A DNA stretch of 64,000 bases from Pseudomonas frederiksbergensis (GTDB lineage Bacteria > Pseudomonadota > Gammaproteobacteria > Pseudomonadales > Pseudomonadaceae). The notes under the pieces were generated by a model. The model had not been told where the DNA came from, did no database searches, and was given only the letters and a program-made list of their open reading frames with translations. Position 1 is the stretch's first letter. The number at the start of each line of letters is the position of its first letter. Below are positions 43,053 through 51,260 of this stretch, one piece after another. Position numbers and translations under genes: made by a program. The DNA lies in contig NZ_FNTF01000002.1 in assembly GCF_900105495.1 (NCBI RefSeq), positions 2,393,501 through 2,457,500 on the forward strand, written 5' to 3'.

Positions 43053-44198
43053 GTGCAGATTCAGGGTTTTTACGAGCTGAAGTTCGAAGCGGTGCGTGAG
43101 GCTTTCGCGGCGCTGTTCGACGATTCTCAGGAACGCGGTGCAGCGTTGTGCATCAAGATCGGCGGTGAAACCGTGGTCGACCTTTGGGCCGGTAGCGCTG
43201 ACAAGGATGGCACCGAAGCCTGGCACAGCGACACCATCGCCAATCTGTTCTCCTGCACCAAGACCTTTACCGCGGTCACCGCCCTGCAACTGGTGGCCGA
43301 AGGCAAGCTGCAACTGGATACCCCGGTTGCCCGTTACTGGCCCGAGTTCGCCGCCGCCGGCAAAGAGTCCGTGACCCTGCGTCAATTGCTCTGCCATCAG
43401 GCCGGTCTGCCGGCGTTGCGTGATCTGTTGGCCCCGGAAGCCCTTTACGACTGGCAGACCATGGTTGACGCTCTGGCCGCTGAAGAACCGTGGTGGACGC
43501 CAGGGAGCGGTCACGGTTACGCCGCGATCACCTACGGCTGGCTGGTCGGTGAGTTGCTGCGTCGTGCCGACGGTCGTGGGCCGGGTGAGGCCATCGTGGC
43601 GCGGGTTGCAAAGCCTTTGGGCCTGGATTTCCACGTCGGCCTGGCGGACCAGGAGTTCCACCGCGTGGCGCACATTGCTCGAGGCAAAGGCAATGTCGGC
43701 GATGCCGCCGCCCAGCGCTTGCTCCAAGTGACCATGCGCGAGCCGACGGCCATGACCACGAGGGCGTTCACTAACCCGCCATCGATCATGACCAGCACCA
43801 ACAAACCCGAGTGGCGACGCATGCAGCAACCGGCCGCCAATGGCCACGGCAATGCCCGCAGCCTGGCCGGGTTCTATGCCGGTCTGCTCGATGGCAGTTT
43901 GCTGGAAAGCGAAATGCTCGAGGAACTGACGCGCGAGCACAGCCGCGGCGAGGACAAGACTTTACTGACCCGGACCCGTTTCGGCCTGGGTTGCATGCTC
44001 GATCAACCGGACGTCCCCAACGCCACCTACGGCCTCGGCCCTCGTGCGTTCGGTCATCCGGGGGCGGGCGGTTCCACCGGTTTTGCCGACCCGGAACACG
44101 ATGTGGCCTTCGGCTTTGTGACAAATACCCTGGGACCGTACGTCTTGATGGATCCGCGCGCGCAAACGCTCGTGCGGGCCCTGGCCACTTGTCTGTAA
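43053..44198 (+). CDS. Serine hydrolase, EstB/class C beta-lactamase fold
   Basis: The 381-residue protein from the GTG at 43053 (GGGGAG about 8 nt upstream) starts MQIQGFYELKFEAVREAFAA. The active-site SxxK is SCTKTF (about 69-74) and the YxN-like tyrosine lies in YAAITYGWLVGELL. No signal peptide is seen, so it is a cytoplasmic esterase or peptidase-like enzyme rather than an exported beta-lactamase. Alternative starts (TTG at 43047) differ by two codons. Substrate unknown. Confidence 0.85.
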   Translation: MQIQGFYELKFEAVREAFAALFDDSQERGAALCIKIGGETVVDLWAGSADKDGTEAWHSDTIANLFSCTKTFTAVTALQLVAEGKLQLDTPVARYWPEFAAAGKESVTLRQLLCHQAGLPALRDLLAPEALYDWQTMVDALAAEEPWWTPGSGHGYAAITYGWLVGELLRRADGRGPGEAIVARVAKPLGLDFHVGLADQEFHRVAHIARGKGNVGDAAAQRLLQVTMREPTAMTTRAFTNPPSIMTSTNKPEWRRMQQPAANGHGNARSLAGFYAGLLDGSLLESEMLEELTREHSRGEDKTLLTRTRFGLGCMLDQPDVPNATYGLGPRAFGHPGAGGSTGFADPEHDVAFGFVTNTLGPYVLMDPRAQTLVRALATCL

Positions 44199-44311
44199 AA
44201 CGCGCTCAGGGGTTCCAGGGCCGGAACCCCAAGGCCTTTATGGTTTCCAAGCGTCTGTTTATCCGGGTCAACCCGGCCTGATTTTTCATTACTTCATTTT
44301 GTGGATATCCA

Positions 44312-45430
44312 ATGTCATCCAATAAAACTCTCGCTTTGGCCCTGTGCTTCGCAATTACCGGTTGCGCACAAACTCCACAAAATGACTCGGATGGCAGCAG
44401 CTGGTGGCCGTTCGGTTCTTCCGACAAAGTCGCGGCTAAAGGCCCGGCTCCGACCCCAGCCCCGGCACCTTTGAAGCCTGCAGCGACCGCTCCGGTTGCC
44501 AAGGCTGAAAGCTCCAGCCCTTGGTACTGGCCGTTCGGTTCCGATGAGGTTCTCGACAAGAAGCCAGAGGTGAAAGCTGAAGCCAAACCTGAAGTTAAAC
44601 CAGTCGAGGTGGCCAAGACTAAGGCTGAGGCCGAAGCCGGTGGCAACTGGTGGTGGCCGTTCGGTGGTAAAGAGCAAAGCACTACTGCCAAAGTCGTGCC
44701 GATGCCTGATCCTAAAGTCACCCAGGCCTGGCTCGACGACTATGAACCGCGCCTGCGCGAAGCGATCAAGGGCAGCCACCTGCAACTTGAGCGCCGTGAA
44801 AACGTGCTGGTAGTCTCCGCGCCGGTAGACGGCTCGTTCAACCCTGACCGTCCGGCCATGCTGCTGCCGGTGACCCTCGGCCCGTTCACTCGCGTCGCGA
44901 AAATCCTCGAAGTCGATCCAAAGACTGCCGTGCTGGTACTCGGCCACAGTGATACGTCGGGCGCCGCACCGGCCAACGTGAAACTGAGTCAGGAGCGTGC
45001 CCAGTCCGTGGCAGCGATTTTCCGCCTCAGCGGTCTGCAGCGTGATCGCCTGATGCTGCGCGGCATGGGTGGCGAAGCCCCGCGTGCTGCTAACGACAGC
45101 AATGAAGGTCGTGCCTTGAACCGTCGCGTCGAACTGCTGGTGACCCCGCAAAACACCATGGTCGCGTTGCTGAGCAAGTACAACATGCCGGCCCCGGCGC
45201 CAGTGAAGCTGGTCGCTGCCCAGGACGTCAAGCCAGTGGTCAAACCGGTCACCCCTGCGCCAGCCGCGAAGAAAGCCGCTGTGCCTGCTGCAAAAAAAGC
45301 CCCGGCCAAGAAAGCCGCCGCCAAGAAGGCACCGGCTAAAACTGCAACGCCGGCGAAGAAGACTGCCCCGGCCAAAGCCGCTGCCGACACGAAAAAAGTC
45401 GCCGACGCCACCGATACTGTTAAAAAGTGA
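44312..45430 (+). CDS. OmpA-family lipoprotein with WPFG repeats and a histone-H1-like tail
   Basis: The 372-residue protein has lipobox ITGC (Cys18). Three short repeats around WWPFG (SSWWPFGSSDK, SPWYWPFGSDE, GNWWWPFGGKE) lie in a Pro/Ala/Lys-rich linker (about 20-130). An OmpA domain (about 135-285) follows with LVLGHSDTSGAAPANVKLSQ and RALNRRVELLV. The last 80 residues are a Lys/Ala/Pro tail (AAKKAPAKKAAAKKAPAKT) like histone H1 or AlgP. The tail could bind DNA or a polyanion at the envelope. pdxH starts 24 bp downstream, so the two may be co-transcribed. Confidence 0.85.
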   Translation: MSSNKTLALALCFAITGCAQTPQNDSDGSSWWPFGSSDKVAAKGPAPTPAPAPLKPAATAPVAKAESSSPWYWPFGSDEVLDKKPEVKAEAKPEVKPVEVAKTKAEAEAGGNWWWPFGGKEQSTTAKVVPMPDPKVTQAWLDDYEPRLREAIKGSHLQLERRENVLVVSAPVDGSFNPDRPAMLLPVTLGPFTRVAKILEVDPKTAVLVLGHSDTSGAAPANVKLSQERAQSVAAIFRLSGLQRDRLMLRGMGGEAPRAANDSNEGRALNRRVELLVTPQNTMVALLSKYNMPAPAPVKLVAAQDVKPVVKPVTPAPAAKKAAVPAAKKAPAKKAAAKKAPAKTATPAKKTAPAKAAADTKKVADATDTVKK

Positions 45431-45454
45431 TTCGTTAACCAAAAGGAATGCGCC

Positions 45455-46102
45455 ATGACCCAGGGCCTGGCTGATATGCGTCGCGATTACACCCGTGATG
45501 GCCTGACCGAGGCACAAGCCCCGGCCGAGCCATTCGCGCTGTTCCATCAGTGGTTTGCCGACGCGGTGAAAACCGAACAGGCGCCGGTGGAAGCCAACGC
45601 CATGACCCTGGCCACCGTCGATCAGGACGGTCGGCCGCATTGCCGTATTCTGCTGCTCAAGGGGCTGGACGAGCAGGGTTTCACCTTCTTCACCAACTAC
45701 GACAGCGCCAAGGGCCAGCACCTGGCCGCGAACCCGTACGCGGCCATGACCTTCTTCTGGCCGGCCCTGGAGCGTCAGGTGCGCATCGAAGGGCGGGTGG
45801 TGAAGGTTACGCCTGAAGAGTCCGACGCCTACTTTCAGGTTCGGCCGCTGGGCAGTCGTCTCGGCGCCTGGGCTTCGCCCCAGAGCCGGGTGATCGCCGA
45901 CCGTGCCGAGCTGGAAGCGCTGCTCAAGAACACCGAGCAACGTTTCAGCGACACGCAACCTCATTGCCCTGAGCACTGGGGTGGTTACCGTTTGTTACCG
46001 GAGCGCATCGAGTTCTGGCAAGGCCGTCCGAGCCGCCTGCACGATCGCCTCAACTACCGCTTTCAGGGCGCCGACTGGACTCTTGAACGTCTGGCACCTT
46101 AA
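45455..46102 (+). CDS. pdxH: Pyridoxamine 5'-phosphate oxidase
   Basis: FMN-dependent oxidase making pyridoxal 5'-phosphate in the last step of vitamin B6 synthesis and salvage. The 215-residue length is standard. Motifs are [20 protein letters not shown] (FMN site), [37 protein letters not shown], and the C-terminal [17 protein letters not shown] and W-x-LERLAP. AAGGA lies about 8 nt before the ATG. Confidence 0.96.
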   Translation: MTQGLADMRRDYTRDGLTEAQAPAEPFALFHQWFADAVKTEQAPVEANAMTLATVDQDGRPHCRILLLKGLDEQGFTFFTNYDSAKGQHLAANPYAAMTFFWPALERQVRIEGRVVKVTPEESDAYFQVRPLGSRLGAWASPQSRVIADRAELEALLKNTEQRFSDTQPHCPEHWGGYRLLPERIEFWQGRPSRLHDRLNYRFQGADWTLERLAP

Positions 46103-46107
46103 GCCGT

Positions 46108-46344
46108 CTACCGATCGGGATACCCTGCCGCAGCGGCTTCAAGCCACTGTGGCAGGTCTCGGCGCTTGATCTTCTGCGCTTGAGCGTTCGCCAGTTGCTG
46201 GAGCATGAACGCCTTTTTCTGCTCGTCCTTACCCGCCAGTGCCAACGCCAGATCGCGGTCCATCCAGCGTTTGATCCGCACGTATAGCCACCAGTGGAAA
46301 TACAAACCGGCAACGGTAGTGACGACAATGATGAAGTAATCCAT
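46108..46344 (-). CDS. Small membrane protein of unknown function
   Basis: A 78-residue product with one N-terminal membrane helix (MDYFIIVVTTVAGLYFHWWL) and a charged cytoplasmic tail (RIKRWMDRDLALALAGKDEQKK). It is convergent with pdxH, 5 bp apart. Codon usage and position suggest a real gene that I recall as conserved in Pseudomonas, but no function is known to me. Confidence 0.7.
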   Translation of the reverse strand: MDYFIIVVTTVAGLYFHWWLYVRIKRWMDRDLALALAGKDEQKKAFMLQQLANAQAQKIKRRDLPQWLEAAAAGYPDR

Positions 46345-46512
46345 GACAATCCTTGGGGCAGCGGCGCAGCTACCGGAATTTGCCGCTACTGTGTGGTGAG
46401 TTCGTGGAAGTGCCTGTACCGGGCCTGAATCAAACCAAAATTATCCGGGCGAGGCCGTGACAGGCGTCAAGCTGCGGAGTTTAATGAATACCTGTCCTTT
46501 GGAGTTGATGCT

Positions 46513-46977
46513 ATGCGTAAGTCTGTTCTGCTGGTTGCTTCCTTTTCCACGATGGCGATGTTGCTCACTGGCTGCCAATCGAGCCTGACCGGTGACTCCT
46601 ACTCCCGTGACGAAGCGCGTCGCGTGCAGACCGTTCGCATGGGCACCATCGAATCCCTGCGGCCGGTCAAAATCGAAGGCACCAAAACCCCGATCGGCGG
46701 CGCGGCTGGTGCCGTCGTGGGCGGTGTCGGCGGCAGCGCTATCGGTGGCGGTCGTGGCAGCATCGTTGCTGCGGTTATCGGTGCCGTCGCTGGCGGCCTG
46801 ATCGGCTCGGCCACAGAAGAAGGCCTGACTCGGGCCCAAGGCGTGGAAATCACCGTTCGCGAAGACGACGGCAGCATGCGCGCCTACGTGCAACAGGTTC
46901 AGGAAAATGAAGTGTTCCGTGTTGGCGAGCGGGTGCGGATTGCTACTGTAGATGGGACTAGCCGCGTTTCCCACTAA
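46513..46977 (+). CDS. SlyB/Pcp-like glycine-zipper outer-membrane lipoprotein
   Basis: The 154-residue precursor has lipobox LTGC (Cys21). A glycine-zipper double helix follows (about 62-102: GGAAGAVVGGVGGSAIGGG and AAVIGAVAGGLIGSATEEG), then a small beta domain EITVREDDGSMRAYVQQVQE. This is the Rick_17kDa/SlyB family of outer-membrane lipoproteins linked to envelope integrity. GGAG lies about 7 nt upstream. It is followed by its own terminator. Confidence 0.92.
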   Translation: MRKSVLLVASFSTMAMLLTGCQSSLTGDSYSRDEARRVQTVRMGTIESLRPVKIEGTKTPIGGAAGAVVGGVGGSAIGGGRGSIVAAVIGAVAGGLIGSATEEGLTRAQGVEITVREDDGSMRAYVQQVQENEVFRVGERVRIATVDGTSRVSH

Positions 46978-46996
46978 GCGGGAATACGGGTAAAAG

Positions 46997-47030
46997 AAAA
47001 CCCCGATCAGGTGACTGGTCGGGGTTTTTT
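46997..47030 (+). terminator. Terminator after the SlyB-like gene
   Basis: CCCCGATCAG (47001-47010) and CTGGTCGGGG (47015-47024) form the stem with one mismatch or bulge, followed by T6. It is close enough to serve the convergent bacteriocin cassette as well. Confidence 0.88.
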
Positions 47031-47066
47031 GTGTCTGTGGCTTTCAGTTTTGTCTGATCCGAAACG

Positions 47067-47312
47067 TTAGTCTTGGCAGAGCCCCATGTAGTACACCAAG
47101 TTGGCTCTGAAGGGGTTGCCAACAAGTTCCATAATCGCACTGGCTTGATTGGGAGATAACACATGCTCGCCCATGGGCACATCCTTCAAAGTTTTCCAGC
47201 CCATGACATTAAGCACTGCCGCCTCTAAGGCTTGCGGGACATCCATTTCATACTGCAATGAATTGTCAGGATTTGGCTCGGGGAAAAAACCAGAGAGAGC
47301 TATAAATATCAT
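47067..47312 (-). CDS. Putative immunity protein for the adjacent pyocin-like ribonuclease
   Basis: The 81-residue acidic protein (MIFIALSGFFPEPNPDNSLQ...) begins 18 bp after the toxin stop codon on the same strand, the normal place of a bacteriocin immunity gene. The sequence does not look like colicin E3 immunity protein to me. The start is uncertain: the ATG at 47312 has only a weak purine-rich upstream region. The frame stays open further upstream without a standard start codon. If immunity, it should bind the C-terminal ribonuclease domain. Confidence 0.6.
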   Translation of the reverse strand: MIFIALSGFFPEPNPDNSLQYEMDVPQALEAAVLNVMGWKTLKDVPMGEHVLSPNQASAIMELVGNPFRANLVYYMGLCQD

Positions 47313-47329
47313 TCTTGAATTCTCGATCG

Positions 47330-48502
47330 CTATTTTGTTGTAGTACGTCTTTCAGGCCTTACTTTTCCGGTCTGTTCACCTGTTTTTGCATCAAACTCTC
47401 CTAAGTGATCTCCCGCCCAGTTGTACACTTCGACGGCGCCATGTTGGTAATCCCATTCATAAATGCGCTTCTTACTTTCCCAGCGTTTTCGATTCCCTTT
47501 AGTCTGAACAGGGAAGGCATCGGGGAACGCTGGCAGAAATTTTGGCGGAGGATGATAGCTGTGGTCACCACTGATAGGTCTTGCCACCACCACGTATAAC
47601 GGCTGCACACCAGAGTTCGCCGGAAACACAAGAATGAAATCCTTGTACTCAGGCGGATAAACCGGGTTCACGATGATGCTATCCGCCGCTTTCGTCGGCG
47701 GATAAACCCAAATATGCGGCGCTTGCGGCGCAGCCTCCAGCGCGGGAATACCGAGGATGTCGGAACCATCCACAGCCGGTGTCCATATCAGCTCAACACC
47801 ATCCCCCAGATCCGCCACCTGCTGACTGCCGTGCAAGCTGAACTGCACGACATCGACCATTTCCCAATCACGGTTCTTGCCGGTGTAGAAACCGTATCCC
47901 TTGAGACTGCCGTCAGCCTGTTGCTCGACCCTTAGCCGAACACGAGTTCGAGCCTGTTTCAGGGCGCGTAACTGATCTTCGGTATAGAGCGCGCTGTCGC
48001 CGAGGCTCGGTGTCCAGAAGAACGCGACCAGGCCGGCCAATAGGGCGGTTCCAGCAGTACCGAGTGCTGCGGTGGGAACAGCGATAGCCGGGGCGCGAAG
48101 AGCCATTCGGCCGATACCGAGCGAGACGGTGCTACCGCTGATGGTCTGAAGATTCAGCAGCCCGGCATCGTCTGCCTCGCGAGCCCCGAGCCAGGCTACT
48201 TCTCCGTAGTCCTTGAGGCTGTCGGTGGGCACCATTCCCGAAGGATTCGAGTAGTCGATGATGGCGTCCGGCAGATTGCAGGACTTGGCGAAGACACACC
48301 CCGCACGAACGGTTTCCTGCTTTTTCGCCACGACCTCACGACTCCGTTCGAAGGCGTCTTGTCTCGCGAGCATGGCGTCGTAAGCGTTTTGTCGGGCCTC
48401 CCGCGCGGCCAGTTCGGTAGCCGTCATAAAGCGGTAAGTGATGTGATGACCGTCGCCTGACGGAGGGTTCTTGACCCGGGGAATGTCCTTGTTACCAGCC
48501 AC
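47330..48502 (-). CDS. Pyocin S-type toxin with colicin E3-like rRNase domain
   Basis: The 390-residue protein from the GTG at 48502 (AAGGA 6 nt upstream) starts MAGNKDIPRVKNPPSGDGHH, as in other short pyocin-like proteins. Residues about 40-100 are helical and charged. About 120-165 is glycine/alanine-rich and hydrophobic. About 165-320 is the pyocin_S domain (WTPSLGDSALYTEDQLRALK ... PPEYKDFILVFPANSG). The C-terminus RKRWESKKRIYEWDYQHGAV and HLGEFDAKTGEQ matches colicin E3-type 16S rRNA nucleases, with D, H and E of the active site in WDYQHGAVE. No receptor-binding N-terminal domain is present, so delivery is unclear. Confidence 0.88.
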   Translation of the reverse strand: MAGNKDIPRVKNPPSGDGHHITYRFMTATELAAREARQNAYDAMLARQDAFERSREVVAKKQETVRAGCVFAKSCNLPDAIIDYSNPSGMVPTDSLKDYGEVAWLGAREADDAGLLNLQTISGSTVSLGIGRMALRAPAIAVPTAALGTAGTALLAGLVAFFWTPSLGDSALYTEDQLRALKQARTRVRLRVEQQADGSLKGYGFYTGKNRDWEMVDVVQFSLHGSQQVADLGDGVELIWTPAVDGSDILGIPALEAAPQAPHIWVYPPTKAADSIIVNPVYPPEYKDFILVFPANSGVQPLYVVVARPISGDHSYHPPPKFLPAFPDAFPVQTKGNRKRWESKKRIYEWDYQHGAVEVYNWAGDHLGEFDAKTGEQTGKVRPERRTTTK

Positions 48503-48623
48503 TGATCGTCCTTGCGTTCGTACGTCGACAACCCCCAAAAAAGGGGCTGTGCGACGTTAACGAACGAGGCTGATCGTGGCTGTAGGACGAGTCTCGAATG
48601 ACTCTAGGAGTTGTCTCTGTTTA

Positions 48624-49811
48624 TCAGTATTGCAGCGCGGCGCTCTTGCGACTTGCCGCTGCCGTCACCGCATAACCAATCAATGCCGCCAGTATCGAAC
48701 CGGTCAAAATTCCCATCCGGTCCATCCCTGCGTATTCACTGGCACCCGGCACAAACGCCAGGGAGCCGACAAACAGGCTCATGGTGAAGCCGATGCCGCA
48801 GAGGATTGCCACACCCAATACCTGGCCCCAGTTAGCGCCTTGGGGCAGGGCGGCGATGCCGATTTTCACCGCCAGCCAGGTTAGGCCGAAGACGCCGAGG
48901 GTCTTGCCCAGCAGCAAACCGACCGCGATGCCCATCGGCACGTGGTGGGTGAAGCTTTCGACGGTCACGCCACTCAGGGACAGGCCGGCGTTGGCGAAGG
49001 CGAACAGCGGCAGGATGCCGTAGGCCACCCATGGATGGAGGGCGTGTTCGAGGGTCAGCAGCGGAGAAGGTTCGGCGTTTTTCGTGCGCAGGGGGATGCA
49101 GAAAGCCAGGGTCACACCGGCCAGTGTCGCGTGGACACCGCTCTTGAGCACGCAAACCCAAAGGATCAGGCCGATGATCATGTACGGCCCGAGCTTGACC
49201 ACTCCGAGCCGGTTCATTGCGATCAGTGCCACGATGCACGTCGCGGCCAGAGACAGCGAAAGGGTCGAGAGCGTGCCCGAGTAGAAGATCGCAATGACGA
49301 TGATTGCGCCGAGGTCGTCAATGATCGCCAACGTCATCAGGAAAAGTTTGAGCGACACCGGTACCCGCTTACCCAGCAGGGCCAGTACACCGAGGGCGAA
49401 GGCAATATCGGTGGCCATCGGGATGGCCCAGCCACCAAGGGCTGTCGGGTCATCTCGGTTCAGAAACCAGTAGAGCAGCGCCGGCACCACCATGCCGCCA
49501 ATCGCCGCTGCGCCGGGCAGGACGATTTGCGACGGTTTCGACAGTTGACCGTCAAGGACTTCGCGCTTCACTTCCAGGCCGATCAGCAGGAAGAACAGGG
49601 CCATCAGGCCGTCGTTGATCCACAACAGCGCCGGTTTGGCGATTTGCAACGCGCCTATTTGCGCCACGACCGGAGTGTCGAGAAAACTGCTGTAAAGCCA
49701 CGACAGCGGGGAATTGTTGATGATCAAGGCCAGGGCCGCAGCGGCGATCAATAACAGTCCGCTGGCAGCTTCCAACTGGAAGAAACGCGTGAAAGTGCTA
49801 CGCAGAGGCAA
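48624..49811 (-). CDS. nhaA: Na+/H+ antiporter NhaA
   Basis: Inner-membrane sodium/proton antiporter for pH and salt homeostasis. The 395-residue protein has about twelve membrane helices. Conserved features are [19 protein letters not shown], the two functional aspartates in [11 protein letters not shown], and the start region [20 protein letters not shown]. The length is normal. It stands alone, with the bacteriocin cassette downstream on the same strand. Confidence 0.95.
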   Translation of the reverse strand: MPLRSTFTRFFQLEAASGLLLIAAAALALIINNSPLSWLYSSFLDTPVVAQIGALQIAKPALLWINDGLMALFFLLIGLEVKREVLDGQLSKPSQIVLPGAAAIGGMVVPALLYWFLNRDDPTALGGWAIPMATDIAFALGVLALLGKRVPVSLKLFLMTLAIIDDLGAIIVIAIFYSGTLSTLSLSLAATCIVALIAMNRLGVVKLGPYMIIGLILWVCVLKSGVHATLAGVTLAFCIPLRTKNAEPSPLLTLEHALHPWVAYGILPLFAFANAGLSLSGVTVESFTHHVPMGIAVGLLLGKTLGVFGLTWLAVKIGIAALPQGANWGQVLGVAILCGIGFTMSLFVGSLAFVPGASEYAGMDRMGILTGSILAALIGYAVTAAASRKSAALQY

Positions 49812-49865
49812 GGTCGCTCTCCATCGATGAATTCAAAAGGTGGCACACCCTAACCCGTACCGTTA

Positions 49866-49908
49866 GTTGTTAAAACAAAAGTTATATTCTTTTTTGTTAT
49901 ATGCCGTT
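49866..49908. promoter_or_regulatory. AT-rich candidate regulator site between nhaA and the PLP enzyme gene
   Basis: TAAAACAAAAGTTATATTC followed by TTTTTTGTTATATGCC is strikingly AT-rich for this genome, with ACAAAAG/TTTTTTGT as imperfect inverted arms. The downstream gene is a cysteine synthase-like enzyme, so a CysB-type site is possible; this is a guess. Confidence 0.35.
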
Positions 49909-50050
49909 ACAACGTGAACGATCAGCAGGGACCTGAGCCTAGCAGTTGCCGGGCGTATTGAACGTCAGCTGTACCTGTGCGCGCTGTAGGTTTTTTCCTA
50001 AGCTTGTTAGCTGAGCCTTGCAACAAGGCCGACTCAACGAGAAAACCACC

Positions 50051-51145
50051 ATGAGCGACAATCGACAGTGGGCCCGCGAAGCCATCCGGATCATCGAAGC
50101 CGACTTCCAACGCAGCGCCGACACCCATCTGATTCCCTTGCCGCTGCCAGGTTTTCCGGGCATCGAGTTGTATTTCAAGGATGAGTCCAGCCATCCCACC
50201 GGCAGCCTGAAGCACCGGTTGGCGCGCTCGCTGTTTCTGTATGCGCTGTGTAATGGCTGGCTCAAACCCGGAGCACCGGTGATTGAAGCGTCCAGCGGTT
50301 CGACGGCGATTTCCGAGGCGTACTTCGCCAGTTTGCTGGGCTTGCCATTTATTGCGGTGATGCCGGCGAGCACCTCCAAAGAGAAGATTGCGCAGATCGC
50401 TTTCTACGGTGGCAAGAGTCATTTGGTCGACGACCCGACGCAGATCTATGCCGAATCCGAACGCCTGGCCCGCGAACATGATGGGCATTTCATCGACCAG
50501 TTCACCTATGCCGAGCGCGCTACTGACTGGCGGGCGAACAACAACATCGCCGAGTCGATCTTCCAGCAAATGCGCTTCGAACTGCACCCCGAGCCGAGCT
50601 GGCTGATCTCCAGCCCCGGCACCGGCGGCACCACCGCGACGCTGGGCCGGTACGTGCGTTACCGCCAGCATTGCACTCGCGTGCTCTGCGCCGATGCCGA
50701 ACGTTCGGTGTTCTTCGATTACTACCAGACCGGCGACGCCAGTCTGCGCCTGGATTGTGGTTCGCGGATTGAAGGCATTGGCCGGCCTCGGGTAGAAGCG
50801 TCGTTCCTGCCCAAGGTAATTGATGCGATGGTCAAGGTGCCGGACGCGTTGTCCCTGGCGGCCATGCATTACCTGGCGCAGCGTTTGGGACGTCGAGTCG
50901 GCGGATCGAGCGGGACCAATTTGATCGGCGCGTTGATGGCAGCCCAGCAGATGGCGGCGGCGGGGGAGTCGGGGTCGATCGTGGCGATTCTGTGTGATGG
51001 CGGCGAGCGCTATGCCACCACTTATTACGATCAGGCCTGGCTCAAGGCCCAGGGGTATGAGTTGAGCGGTTTGATGGATGCGGTGGCGGGGAGTGTTGAG
51101 CGCGGCGAGCCGCTGCCGGCCAGCGTGCTGCGCGCCAATATCTGA
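50051..51145 (+). CDS. PLP-dependent cysteine synthase/desulfhydrase-like protein
   Basis: The 364-residue fold-type II PLP enzyme starts at the ATG at 50051. The PLP lysine is in [13 protein letters not shown], the substrate loop in [15 protein letters not shown], and the phosphate-binding glycine loop in [15 protein letters not shown]. The C-terminal [18 protein letters not shown] is also typical. Compared with CysK/CysM it has a distinctive ending and extra residues. It may be a cysteine desulfhydrase-like enzyme or a dedicated synthase; the substrate is uncertain. Confidence 0.82.
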   Translation: MSDNRQWAREAIRIIEADFQRSADTHLIPLPLPGFPGIELYFKDESSHPTGSLKHRLARSLFLYALCNGWLKPGAPVIEASSGSTAISEAYFASLLGLPFIAVMPASTSKEKIAQIAFYGGKSHLVDDPTQIYAESERLAREHDGHFIDQFTYAERATDWRANNNIAESIFQQMRFELHPEPSWLISSPGTGGTTATLGRYVRYRQHCTRVLCADAERSVFFDYYQTGDASLRLDCGSRIEGIGRPRVEASFLPKVIDAMVKVPDALSLAAMHYLAQRLGRRVGGSSGTNLIGALMAAQQMAAAGESGSIVAILCDGGERYATTYYDQAWLKAQGYELSGLMDAVAGSVERGEPLPASVLRANI

Positions 51146-51159
51146 CAGGCTGAAACCAA

Positions 51160-51250
51160 TGTGGGAGCAAGCCTGCTCGCGATAGCGGTAGATCAGTCAA
51201 CATCTCTATTGAATGTTATGCCGCCATCGCGAGCAGGCTCGCTCCCACAG
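51160..51250. repeat. REP pair (REPIN), family A
   Basis: TGTGGGAGCAAGCCTGCTCG...CGATAGCGG and the inverted CATCGCGAGCAGGCTCGCTC...CCACA, between two convergent genes. Confidence 0.92.
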
Positions 51251-51260
51251 AGGATTTGTG

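Noticed and set aside
48503..48623. LexA box or PrtN P-box upstream of the pyocin-like gene
   Set aside because: I found no CTG-N10-CAG or convincing P-box; only a small CCCC-AAAAAA-GGGG hairpin lies there.
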